From: Candidatus Zixiibacteriota bacterium
GTDB taxonomy: Bacteria; Zixibacteria; MSB-5A5; GN15; FEB-12
DNA: 9,520 bases
NCBI GenBank assembly: GCA_022570975.1
Contig: JACZYS010000044.1
Coordinates: 4,519-14,038, forward strand
Direction of reading: 5' to 3'
A model generated the notes under the pieces. That model saw only the letters and a list, made by a program, of their open reading frames with translations, was not told the origin of the DNA and made no database searches. Numbering within the stretch: the stretch's first letter is position 1; each line of letters opens with the position of its first letter. The translations under genes were made by a program, and so were the position numbers. This document shows, piece by piece, positions 1 to 6,653 of this stretch.

Positions 1-780
1 TCTAAAAAATTCCATGAATCTTACAGCGTCTGCCATTTCGTTTGGAATTCCGTTAAGATTGAGATCGCCTACCAAATTACCGACAGTATCTACGCATGGA
101 AAATCAATAAATCCGTTTATGGCAGTTATGTTTTTGATATAATTCGGATTCTCCAAAGTATTACAATCATAATCAGGAGGTCCAAATCCCGGAGACGATT
201 GACTTGAAACCGTTGTATCAAATGAAGTTTCATAGAGCGTGGAAACTCTGTTTATATTATCACTATTTGAAGAATACAAGACATTGTCATCACAATCCCT
301 CCAGTAAAACCTCATGGGCATTGTTGTGCACCTGACTGGTCTGTTGTATGATTCATTGACAAAAGTCAATGTTAAGTCAAAGAGATTTCCTGATGTTCCG
401 GAATTCCCGCACGAGGGAAAATCCATTCCTAAATTACCCTTGAAACCGGCTACCAAGAGTAGGTCGGTGTTGTTGCCAATGTCATACTGTTGAATTGAAT
501 CTCTAGAAAGCAAACGATAGTTAAAATAATCCCACCGACAATTTGCTATGTCTGATGATGGTGTAGCTGAAATGAATCCATAATCTTTTTGATTGAGAGC
601 CAGTAGTATACTATATCCCTCAATCTCTGAATCTACAGAGTCTACTAAAATGGAAAATGTTCTTGTAGACCCTGGTATTCCGTTTGAAATATTTGAGATT
701 TTTAATTCTGTAGAATTTGTCGTTTGAACGGTTAACAAAACTACAGTTAAGCAGTGAAGAATTAATTTAGATTTAGTCAT
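1..780 (-). CDS. Secreted cohesin-like/dockerin-like domain protein (3' end outside window)
   Basis: This reading frame is open from an ATG at 778-780 to the window edge, giving 260 codons with no stop, so the C-terminus is missing. Residues 1-23 look like a Sec signal peptide: two Lys, then a hydrophobic stretch ending near TTNS. Residues about 25-165 are beta-rich, with alternating hydrophobic residues and a 'FYWRDCDDN' segment, resembling the cohesin-like body of a repeated secreted-protein family. Cysteines occur at 81, 124, 151, 163, 206 and 229. Residues 238-259 (VGDLNLNGIP...ADAVRFMEFF) form a dockerin-type, probably calcium-binding loop with D239, N241, N243 and D251. From memory, close relatives are numerous in Zixibacteria and often carry a second dockerin-like repeat after this point. 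The start is supported by AAAGG just upstream, although it sits close to the ATG, and by a promoter at 828-856. The likely role is an exported or surface protein; its ligand is unknown. The family call is moderately sure and no function is assigned. Confidence 0.75.
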   Translation of the reverse strand, partial: MTKSKLILHCLTVVLLTVQTTNSTELKISNISNGIPGSTRTFSILVDSVDSEIEGYSILLALNQKDYGFISATPSSDIANCRWDYFNYRLLSRDSIQQYDIGNNTDLLLVAGFKGNLGMDFPSCGNSGTSGNLFDLTLTFVNESYNRPVRCTTMPMRFYWRDCDDNVLYSSNSDNINRVSTLYETSFDTTVSSQSSPGFGPPDYDCNTLENPNYIKNITAINGFIDFPCVDTVGNLVGDLNLNGIPNEMADAVRFMEFFR

Positions 781-827
781 AACCTTTAAGCCCGATTTGT
801 TCAATAAGATGCAATTTTCTCATCTGA

Positions 828-856
828 AATATAGCTGAACCGGGCAAATTGAGCAA
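828..856 (-). promoter_or_regulatory. Sigma70-like promoter of the cohesin/dockerin-like gene
   Basis: Read on the minus strand, a -35 TTGCTC (851-856) is separated by exactly 17 nt from a -10 TATATT (828-833). Transcription would start near 821, leaving a leader of about 40 nt before the ATG at 780. It lies just past the sodA terminator, so the gene probably has its own transcript. Motif match only. Confidence 0.55.
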
Positions 857-890
857 GCTGTTTATCTGACTTACTGAATTTTGCTCACTC

Positions 891-924
891 AAAAATAATC
901 GCCACCTAAAATGTTTCAGGTGGC
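891..924 (-). terminator. Rho-independent terminator downstream of sodA
   Basis: On the minus strand a stem GCCACCTGAA / TTTAGGTGGC (10 pairs including one G-T) closes a four-base loop ACAT at 901-924 and is followed by GATTATTTTT (891-900). It begins 26 nt after the sodA stop codon. The flank on the other side is also A/T-rich, so it might slow plus-strand transcription as well, but no plus-strand gene is present. Confidence 0.75.
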
Positions 925-950
925 TTTATAATTGTGATTCAAAACAAGAG

Positions 951-1553
951 TTATTTGTTGGCGTTATAAATATTATTCACCTGTTCCCAGTTAACTAAAT
1001 GAAAGAAAGCTGAGATATAATCCGGTCTTTTGTTTTGATATTTTAGATAATAAGCGTGCTCCCAGACATCAAGTCCCAAGAGCGGTGTTTTGCCGCTGGA
1101 AAGTGGTGAATCCTGATTGGCGGTGCCAACAATTTCAAGTTTTCCCTCTGACATGACCAGCCATGCCCATCCGCTTCCAAAAACAGCGGCTGCTTTATTT
1201 GAAAACTGTTCTTTGAATGCGTCAATTGAGCCAAACTCGGCATTGAGGGCATCCACTACTTCCCCGCCCATTGTGGCATCTTTCTTGAGGATAGTCCAGA
1301 AGAGAGAATGATTGGCATGCCCGCCGCCGTGGTTTCTGACGGCACCTCGGATATCATCCGGAATGGCATCAAGATTTGATATAAGCTCTTCTGCAGATTT
1401 CCCCTGAAGATCAGAATGATTTTCCAGAGCAGCGTTTAGTTTAGTAATATAGGTCTGGTGATGCTTGGTATGGTGAATGGTCATCGTTTCTTTGTCAAAA
1501 AACGGCTCCAGAGCATCGTAATCATATGGTAAATCCGGTAAAGTGTGTGGCAT
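951..1553 (-). CDS. sodA: Superoxide dismutase, Mn-type of the Fe/Mn family
   Basis: Converts superoxide to oxygen and hydrogen peroxide in the cytoplasm; no signal peptide is visible. The 200-residue length is normal for the family. The N-terminal helical domain carries ligand His27 (in TIHHTKHH) and His82 (in GGGHANHSLFW). The C-terminal domain carries Asp162 and His166 in DVWEHAYYLKY. Gly78 and Gln147 (in TANQDSP) match the Gly77/Gln146 pair of E. coli MnSOD with a constant offset of one, where Fe enzymes usually place a Gln in the N-terminal domain, so manganese is the likely metal; cambialism cannot be excluded. The ATG at 1551-1553 is supported by AAGGAG at 1559-1564, spaced 5 nt. The gene looks monocistronic: a promoter at 1605-1632 lies between it and the upstream tRNA, and a strong hairpin terminator follows. 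It has no evident link to the polysaccharide cluster. Confidence 0.97.
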   Translation of the reverse strand: MPHTLPDLPYDYDALEPFFDKETMTIHHTKHHQTYITKLNAALENHSDLQGKSAEELISNLDAIPDDIRGAVRNHGGGHANHSLFWTILKKDATMGGEVVDALNAEFGSIDAFKEQFSNKAAAVFGSGWAWLVMSEGKLEIVGTANQDSPLSSGKTPLLGLDVWEHAYYLKYQNKRPDYISAFFHLVNWEQVNNIYNANK

Positions 1554-1561
1554 ATAAACTC

Positions 1562-1595
1562 CTTGTAATAAATTCTTACTTTCTTGTAATAATTC
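1562..1595. repeat. Pair of direct repeats in the sodA leader, 21 bp apart
   Basis: The plus-strand octamer CTTGTAAT occurs at 1562-1569 and 1583-1590, each followed by an A-run and TTC (to 1575 and 1595). The 21-bp centre-to-centre distance is two helical turns. The promoter-distal copy overlaps the sodA Shine-Dalgarno sequence and the other lies between promoter and RBS. It could be a regulator-binding site or a chance AT-rich duplication. Confidence 0.4.
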
Positions 1596-1604
1596 CGTTT
1601 AAGA

Positions 1605-1632
1605 ATCTTATAATTTTCTGAGTGAAAAGCAA
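1605..1632 (-). promoter_or_regulatory. Putative sodA promoter
   Basis: On the minus strand, -35 TTGCTT (1627-1632) and -10 TAAGAT (1605-1610) are separated by 16 nt. The predicted start near 1598 leaves a leader of roughly 45 nt that contains both copies of the direct repeat. Motif match only. Confidence 0.45.
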
Positions 1633-1683
1633 GCGAATATCTATTGATATTGAGAATTTTGAAATTTTTGGGGAACTAAAAAA

Positions 1684-1765
1684 TGGTGGGGGAAGGATTC
1701 GAACCTTCGAAGGCGTCGCCGACAGATTTACAGTCTGTTCCCTTTGGCCACTCGGGAACCCCACC
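1684..1765 (-). tRNA. tRNA-Tyr (anticodon GUA)
   Basis: Reads cytosolic Tyr codons UAU and UAC. The 82-nt gene folds as a class II tRNA. The 7-bp acceptor stem GGTGGGG/CCCCACC lies at 1759-1765 and 1685-1691. The anticodon stem ACAGA/TCTGT encloses the loop CTGTAAA, with anticodon GTA at 1729-1731. A long variable arm contains GGC/GCC, and the T arm is GAAGG-TTCGAAT-CCTTC. The discriminator is A (1684), as expected for tRNA-Tyr. CCA is not encoded, so it must be added after transcription. A T6 run follows directly on the transcript and may help end transcription. It lies between the polysaccharide operon and sodA and has its own promoter. Confidence 0.97.
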
Positions 1766-1790
1766 AGAATATGATTCACAAAACTCGCCA

Positions 1791-1819
1791 ATAATACCTA
1801 AGAGACGAGAAAAAATCAA
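1791..1819 (-). promoter_or_regulatory. Putative tRNA-Tyr promoter
   Basis: On the minus strand, -35 TTGATT (1814-1819) and -10 TATTAT (1791-1796) are spaced 17 nt. The predicted start near 1784 leaves about 19 nt of 5' leader for RNase P to remove. It lies past the terminator of the polysaccharide operon, consistent with independent expression of the tRNA. Confidence 0.55.
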
Positions 1820-1840
1820 ATGAAATATTTCTAATATCCG

Positions 1841-1864
1841 AAAAATGAGAAAGCTGTGTTTCTC
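1841..1864 (-). terminator. Putative terminator of the polysaccharide operon
   Basis: Immediately after the Wzz-type gene's stop, the minus strand reads GAGAAA-CACAGC-TTTCTC (1847-1864) and then ATTTTT (1841-1846). The 6-bp stem has only three G-C pairs, so it is weak, but its position at the end of the operon and before the tRNA promoter fits a terminator. Confidence 0.5.
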
Positions 1865-2956
1865 TTAGATAGTTGTCGTCTCTTTTGAGCTCTCTTTGAG
1901 AAATCTTCGGGAAACTCTGGGGAAAGTTGTGGCAAAATCTTTCCGCAATTTGCCAATGGCCAGGAGATCTGAAGCTGTGGCTCTCTTTTGCATAGAATAC
2001 TTTACCAGTACAACAATGGTTGCTATGAAAAGTGTCAAGAAAGTTATTATCAAAAGGATGAATGCTCTTCTTGGATATATTTTCCGGGTTGCAAGAGTCG
2101 GACTGTCTAACACCTGAATTATTGGAATATCTTTTTGAGAATCAAATTTTGCCATTTCATATTCTCTGGTTAAGAATATGGTCGCTTGATTTAAGACCTG
2201 AACATCCCTCTTATGACGGGCTAAAGCTATGAGGACATCCGGGTTTGAGGTCATGTGCCAGTCACGGTTTTTGTTCTGGAACTCAATCAGCTTATTCTCT
2301 GCTTGCTGAAGCTCTTTCTTTTTGACCGAGAGCTGAAAGCTGAGATATTTTTCGTTCTGTTTTGCCTGTGAACTTCGCTTGTTAAGATTAAAATCTTCAA
2401 GTGCACCCAGATATGAGGTAAGCACAGCCTGTGAGAATTGGGGATACTCGGTTGTCACACCAAGTCTGATGACACCGTTTTTCTTATCGGTGGCCACGGA
2501 AAAAATATCAGACATCTCTTCCGACAGTTTGTCGGGGTCAGTTTCATCAAAATATTCTGTTAGGGTCATACTGATTGTCTCACCATTGATTTCTACTCTG
2601 TATGTTTCTTCAAGTACAGATTTTTCAATCTCTTTTGATTTTAAAATCACCGGAAAAAGCATTGAGGAACTTTCAGTTGCCGTTGAGTTCATATTGAGTC
2701 CGGCCAGACTTTTAAATTCGGCCAGTTTGTTTTGAGCGCCGCTGGGAAGTATCGAGGCTTTGGAGCGGTATTCGCTGGGAATTATGAAAAGCACGGCAGC
2801 GGAAATGGCAATCACTACCGCTGTGATTTTTGCAATCGGTTTAATATTATTGAGCATTAAAGAGACAAATTCATGCCACTTGATAGAGTCAAAATCTTCG
2901 TTCAGATTGGCCAATGTTTGCGTCTCATTATTTTTAAAGGTTATTTTGTTATTCAT
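1865..2956 (-). CDS. Wzz-type polysaccharide chain-length regulator/co-polymerase
   Basis: Likely an inner-membrane protein that sets the length of the glycan made by the Wzy-type polymerase of the same operon. From the preferred ATG it has 363 residues: a cytoplasmic N-terminal segment; transmembrane segment 1 at about 38-60, followed by the typical 'SEYRSKASILPSG' entry into the periplasmic domain; a charged, coiled-coil-prone region at about 190-250; 'YEMAKFDSQKDIPIIQVLDSP' at about 265-285; then a P-x-R-type motif (KIYPRR) just before transmembrane segment 2 at about 297-319. A 44-residue basic tail follows, with no Walker motifs or Tyr-rich cluster, so it is not fused to a BY-kinase. The start is uncertain: the frame extends upstream to a TTG at 3014-3016 (20 more residues), but neither start has a good Shine-Dalgarno. 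ATG at 2954-2956 is preferred, with AAGAAG upstream, because the added residues are not family-like. It is the last gene of the operon, separated from the GT4 gene by a larger gap than any other pair. Confidence 0.88.
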   Translation of the reverse strand: MNNKITFKNNETQTLANLNEDFDSIKWHEFVSLMLNNIKPIAKITAVVIAISAAVLFIIPSEYRSKASILPSGAQNKLAEFKSLAGLNMNSTATESSSMLFPVILKSKEIEKSVLEETYRVEINGETISMTLTEYFDETDPDKLSEEMSDIFSVATDKKNGVIRLGVTTEYPQFSQAVLTSYLGALEDFNLNKRSSQAKQNEKYLSFQLSVKKKELQQAENKLIEFQNKNRDWHMTSNPDVLIALARHKRDVQVLNQATIFLTREYEMAKFDSQKDIPIIQVLDSPTLATRKIYPRRAFILLIITFLTLFIATIVVLVKYSMQKRATASDLLAIGKLRKDFATTFPRVSRRFLKESSKETTTI

Positions 2957-2980
2957 ACTGCTTCTTATATCAAAATCTAT

Positions 2981-2994
2981 GCCACCGGTGTGGC
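2981..2994. repeat. Short inverted repeat upstream of the Wzz-type gene
   Basis: GCCAC-CGGT-GTGGC forms a 5-bp GC-rich stem with a four-base loop in an AT-rich gap. It sits about 25 nt upstream of the preferred ATG. It could be an operator half-site pair, a pause or processing hairpin, or, if translation starts at the upstream TTG, simply coding sequence. No T-run follows on the minus strand, so it is not a terminator. Confidence 0.3.
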
Positions 2995-3105
2995 TTGACT
3001 TATCATGTCCAAGCAACTTAGTTACAAGGGCTTAGGGCATTCATGTCGGGAGCTTTTTTGAATGGATGGATTTTGCGGAAATTATTTCAGTATTGAGATG
3101 GAATT

Positions 3106-4308
3106 TTATTCCGTTTTATCGACAACAGATTCTTCCAAAACTTTTTTGAGGTTAAGTCTTCGACTGCTTTTAGCTAAATTTTTGCTGCTGCCTGAGAGGG
3201 ATTGAATGACAAACTCTTTAAATTCTTTGGCGAATCTGACCGTTGAAAATCTTTCGGCGTTGGCCCTTATTTTTTTGACATCAAATTCAGAGGTCATTGT
3301 TTCAAACTTTATTATCGCATCACAAAGAGACTCTGTTGTCTGCTCTTTGAAAAAGATTCCGGTTTCATTATCCACAATTGTTTCCAACGCGCCGCCCTTG
3401 CCATAGGCAATCACCGGAGTACCGCAAGCCTGAGCCTCAAGAAGGACAATTCCAAAATCTTCTTCGGCAGCAAAGATAAATGCCTTTGCTCTCTGCATTT
3501 TTTCTCTTAAAACTTTAAAAGGCTGATAACCCATAAGGGTCACATTTGGCGGAGCTTTTTTTGAAATCTTTTTGAATTCGGGACCATCACCGATAACTAT
3601 CAATTTTTTGTCGGGCATATTCTTGAACGATTTCACAATCAGATCAATCTTTTTATATGGAACCATTCTGGATGCGGTCAGATAATAATCTTCCTTTTCG
3701 GTCGTGAGAGTAAAAGCAGAAATATCAACCGGCGGATAAATTACGATCGACTCTCTTCCATAAACTTTCTTGATTCTCCTGGCAATAAACTCAGAAATTG
3801 CTATAAAATTATCAACACCATTGGCCGTGCGGTAGTCCCACATTCTAAGTTTATGGAGCATATATTTTGCTGCCCAGCTTTTTAGTCCGGTTTGCAGGTT
3901 GGCTTCTTTGAGATACTGATGGGTGAGGTCCCAGGCATATCTCATGGGGGAATAACACATGCAAATATGATGTTGGTCCGGTCCGGTTATGACTCCTCTG
4001 GAAATAACAAGATCATATGCGGAGAGGTCAAACTGCTCAATTGCCAGAGGCATCAAGGGGAGATAGTTCCGGTAATGTTTTCTGGCAAAGGGGAATTTTT
4101 GAAGGAAAGATGTCTTGACCGGTTTGTTTTTGATAAAAGATCGATTGTCTTCATCCAAAAAATCATAAAGAGAAAAGATTTCGGCATCGGGGAATTGGTT
4201 GAGCATTGCTTCTAAGACTCTTTCGGCTCCTCCATAGGTCACCAGCCAGTCATGAACAAATGCCACTTTTAAGTCTCTCAGATCTTTTTGACCTTTTAGA
4301 TTTTGCAT
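3106..4308 (-). CDS. GT4-family (group 1) glycosyltransferase
   Basis: A cytoplasmic GT-B retaining glycosyltransferase of 400 residues that probably adds a sugar from an NDP-sugar to the lipid-linked repeat unit. The N-terminal acceptor domain begins with KVAFVHDW (14-21) and the glycine-rich loop TYGGAER (24-30). A CYSPMRYAWDLTHQY stretch (118-132) is, from memory, characteristic of the WbaZ/MtfB-like mannosyltransferase subgroup. The C-terminal donor domain shows SRMVPYKKID with Arg214/Lys219, IGDGPE (239-244), and the EX7E pair Glu283/Glu291 in EEDFGIVLLEAQACGTPVIA. The donor sugar is not determinable; mannose is a family-based guess. A Lys/Ser-rich tail follows residue 372. The start overlaps the end of the upstream GT4 gene by 13 nt, implying translational coupling. 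AGG sits only two bases before the ATG, so initiation may depend on readthrough from the upstream gene. Confidence 0.92.
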   Translation of the reverse strand: MQNLKGQKDLRDLKVAFVHDWLVTYGGAERVLEAMLNQFPDAEIFSLYDFLDEDNRSFIKNKPVKTSFLQKFPFARKHYRNYLPLMPLAIEQFDLSAYDLVISRGVITGPDQHHICMCYSPMRYAWDLTHQYLKEANLQTGLKSWAAKYMLHKLRMWDYRTANGVDNFIAISEFIARRIKKVYGRESIVIYPPVDISAFTLTTEKEDYYLTASRMVPYKKIDLIVKSFKNMPDKKLIVIGDGPEFKKISKKAPPNVTLMGYQPFKVLREKMQRAKAFIFAAEEDFGIVLLEAQACGTPVIAYGKGGALETIVDNETGIFFKEQTTESLCDAIIKFETMTSEFDVKKIRANAERFSTVRFAKEFKEFVIQSLSGSSKNLAKSSRRLNLKKVLEESVVDKTE

Positions 4309-5390
4309 ACCTGTTTAATTAATCTCACTTTTTCTTTTGCGGTTCTGCCCCAGCTGAATTGTTTGACTCTGCAATAACCTTTGTTAATTAAATTTTTGCG
4401 AAGTTCATCATCAACAATAACTTGATTTATTTTATCGGCCATATCTTCAATATCATAAGGGTCAAAATACAGAGCACCGTCTCCGCACACTTCCGGCAAT
4501 GAACCGGCGTGTGATGAAACAACCGGGCAGCCGGATGACATTGCCTCAAGCGGCGGTAGGCCGAAACCTTCGTAAAGTGACGGCTGGACTAAGATTGTAG
4601 CTTCTGAATATATTTTCATTAATTCACCATCGGAAATCCTACCGGTGAATCTTACGAATTTTCTCAATGATGATTGGTTTAACTCTTTTTTGAAATTGGG
4701 GATTCCGGTAATGAAATTTTCCATCTCCCCAACTATCATCAAAGGAATTGTCACATTATGTCTTTCTCTCAAAAGTTTGTAGGCCTCTACGAGTCGCTTT
4801 AGATTTTTGTGCGGTTTGATATTCCCCACATACAGCAATTGCTGACATGATTTGTCTTTATCATTTATGTTAAGCTTCTTCTTTTCAAAATTATATCCGA
4901 GATGAACAACTTTGACTTTGTCGAGTCTGGGCAGTTTATATTTTTCCATTTCATTGAGGGTAAATTCTGAATCGGTGAAAATAATCTCAGATTTTCTCAT
5001 GGCCATTGATAACATGCTGCGGGCGTATATTTTCTTGGAGAAAGTGCTCTGTTGGTTCTCTTTTGCAAGATGAAAAATATCGTGGATAGTTGTTATCTGT
5101 GTTCCTCTGAACAAGAGCGGAATGTTGTACTGAGGGGAAATCAGTACATCCGCTTTTGAAAGTGACTGAGGCAAATCAAACTGCTCACTAATGGAATATA
5201 TTGGACTGTTCCATTGAGAAATCTGCACCTGTCCTTTTGAATCAAAATTGATTTCAGATAAATCATCCATATTTCCGAGTAAGAATATTTCATGTTTGGA
5301 GAAAGCGGCTATCAAATGTGGAACCAGATTCCGCAAGTAGGTTCCGATTCCTCCGGAGAACCACATCCGGCAATCAATAGCCAAACGCAT
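4296..5390 (-). CDS. GT4-family (group 1) glycosyltransferase
   Basis: A second GT-B retaining glycosyltransferase, 364 residues and full length for the family, without signal peptide or membrane helix. The N-terminal domain starts MRLAIDCRMWFSGGIGTY, with the glycine loop SGGIGTYLRNL at 12-22, and has HDIFHL at 103-108, common in GT4 enzymes close to mannosyltransferases. The C-terminal domain has LLYVGNIKPHKNLKRL (185-200, Lys195 in the donor-phosphate position) and the EX7E pair Glu274/Glu282 in YEGFGLPPLEAMSSGCPVV, followed by SLPEVCGDGALYFDP. Substrate specificity cannot be read from sequence. It starts one base after the stop of the Wzy-type gene, with a purine-rich AGGGAAG upstream inside that gene's end. 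It is clearly distinct from the other GT4 gene (different loop and linker sequences), so the pair is not a recent duplication. Confidence 0.92.
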   Translation of the reverse strand: MRLAIDCRMWFSGGIGTYLRNLVPHLIAAFSKHEIFLLGNMDDLSEINFDSKGQVQISQWNSPIYSISEQFDLPQSLSKADVLISPQYNIPLLFRGTQITTIHDIFHLAKENQQSTFSKKIYARSMLSMAMRKSEIIFTDSEFTLNEMEKYKLPRLDKVKVVHLGYNFEKKKLNINDKDKSCQQLLYVGNIKPHKNLKRLVEAYKLLRERHNVTIPLMIVGEMENFITGIPNFKKELNQSSLRKFVRFTGRISDGELMKIYSEATILVQPSLYEGFGLPPLEAMSSGCPVVSSHAGSLPEVCGDGALYFDPYDIEDMADKINQVIVDDELRKNLINKGYCRVKQFSWGRTAKEKVRLIKQVCKI

Positions 5391-5391
5391 C

Positions 5392-6642
5392 TTAAAATTC
5401 TTCCCTCTCTGTCAGTTGCAGATAAAAGACGATAGAAAAAAAGGTAAAGAACCAGAAAGGATAAAGCAGCAAATTGTTGAAATTGCATATGACCATACTG
5501 ACTATCAAATAGTTAATAAATGTACGATTGTAAAAGTCTCTACCCTCTTCAGTTTCTGGACGACTGTTTTTGAACCAGAGTGAAATACTGATTGCCACCA
5601 AAATAAACAGAGGCAATCCTAAAGTGACCAATAGCGACAATATGGATGAGTCAATAGATGACGATGAGGTTAATTCAAAAAATGTAAAGAAATTAAATCC
5701 TATTCCAAATAAGAGGACATCAACTTGAGATAGAAGATTAAAAGCCAGCATAAAATCTTCCAGACGAAATTTGGCTGAATCATCATCGGTGATGGAACTA
5801 ATTCTTTCGGTAAGCCTCTCTATTTCTTCAGGGAAGAAATATATCAGGGCAGAGAAAACACCAACTAAGGCCAATGTGCTAAAAAGAAGTGAGAACTTTA
5901 TTTTTTGATTTAATAAAATCATCTTGATATCAGCCAGATAATAAATGAAAATCCCGATTGAAAGACCAAGTACAGATGATCGGGAAAAAGTAAAAAGCTC
6001 GGACAACAATAGTATGATAAAAAAGAGAAGGTATTTTTTTTGATTTGTCTTCTCAAACAAGTAGAGGCTAAATAAGATTGGCAAGACCAGGAGATTCCCA
6101 AAGAAATTGGGGTCAAACAATGTTCCAAGAAGTCGGTGAATATGAGGGTCACCATTAAAGATTATTCCGAAAAGTGATAAGAACGACCAGAGCTGGGCAG
6201 ACTCCGGAAAAATAAAATATATCATCCAGGCAACGGCAACATTGGCCAGAAACACAAAAAGGAAGAAATCCAAAACCTGTTTCAAATTATTTGAAAATAT
6301 TTTCTTGAAAGACAAGCCGATAGCAAAACTAGTAATAAAAAACAGTAGAATCCTGATGTTATAAGTAAAGGCAACAAAATTGAGATGATGAACTCTTAAG
6401 GAACCAAACAAATAAGAAATCACAAAAAAAGAATAACAAAGCAGTAGCAGTTTTGGGAATAAACGAAACTCCTTCATAGAAACAGTAAGTATTATCAGAC
6501 AATATAAATGCAAAATTACTTCAAGAGGATTTATCGAACCGATGGCACTGGCCATAGGAATCAAACGCAAGCTATTCCCAAAAAACATGAACAAGAAAAA
6601 CAAAGCCAACACTGACTTGTATTTTAACAGACTCTCATTCAT
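5392..6642 (-). CDS. Wzy/O-antigen ligase-like membrane polymerase
   Basis: An integral inner-membrane protein of 416 residues with about 11-12 hydrophobic segments (roughly 10-32, 39-57, 62-80, 93-112, 123-145, 178-196, 203-238 as a pair, 250-270, 305-324, 333-354 and 376-410). It shows the usual Wzy/WaaL landmarks: GTLFDPNFFGNLLVLP (173-188), TFSRSSVLGLSIG (218-230) and a larger external loop (about 271-305) with an Arg-containing segment before FGIGFN. Enzymes of this superfamily either polymerise undecaprenyl-linked repeat units or ligate O-antigen to lipid A core, and sequence alone rarely separates these. The presence of a Wzz-type partner in the operon favours a polymerase. ATG at 6640-6642 is preceded by AGGG about 10 nt upstream. 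The gene sits 11 nt after the CDP-glycerol-transferase-like gene and one base before the GT4 gene. It appears more A+T-rich than sodA, as is usual for this family. Confidence 0.88.
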   Translation of the reverse strand: MNESLLKYKSVLALFFLFMFFGNSLRLIPMASAIGSINPLEVILHLYCLIILTVSMKEFRLFPKLLLLCYSFFVISYLFGSLRVHHLNFVAFTYNIRILLFFITSFAIGLSFKKIFSNNLKQVLDFFLFVFLANVAVAWMIYFIFPESAQLWSFLSLFGIIFNGDPHIHRLLGTLFDPNFFGNLLVLPILFSLYLFEKTNQKKYLLFFIILLLSELFTFSRSSVLGLSIGIFIYYLADIKMILLNQKIKFSLLFSTLALVGVFSALIYFFPEEIERLTERISSITDDDSAKFRLEDFMLAFNLLSQVDVLLFGIGFNFFTFFELTSSSSIDSSILSLLVTLGLPLFILVAISISLWFKNSRPETEEGRDFYNRTFINYLIVSMVICNFNNLLLYPFWFFTFFSIVFYLQLTEREEF

Positions 6643-6653
6643 AGTTCAATGCC

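Noticed and set aside
1684..1705. Integration (att) site at the tRNA-Tyr 3' end
   Set aside because: I saw no second copy of the tRNA 3' end and no integrase in the window, and the flank on that side is ordinary sodA.
1576..1791. Minus-strand 71-codon reading frame covering the tRNA
   Set aside because: It runs straight through the tRNA-Tyr gene and the sodA promoter; the cloverleaf explains the sequence and the peptide has no recognisable features.
2379..2735. Plus-strand 118-codon frame opposite the Wzz-type gene
   Set aside because: It is a Ser/Val-rich shadow of the periplasmic domain coding sequence, with no ribosome site or neighbouring plus-strand gene.
3098..3112. GGAA-TTTTA-TTCC hairpin at the first GT4 stop as a terminator
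   Set aside because: The stem is only four pairs and no T-run follows on the minus strand, so it would not terminate transcription.
3892..4215. Plus-strand 107-codon frame opposite the first GT4 gene
   Set aside because: It falls opposite the conserved N-terminal domain of a well-supported glycosyltransferase and shows no motif of its own.
5919..6155. Minus-strand 78-codon frame inside the Wzy-type gene
   Set aside because: It is an out-of-frame shadow of a hydrophobic coding region; the main frame carries the DPN..G and TFSRS motifs here.
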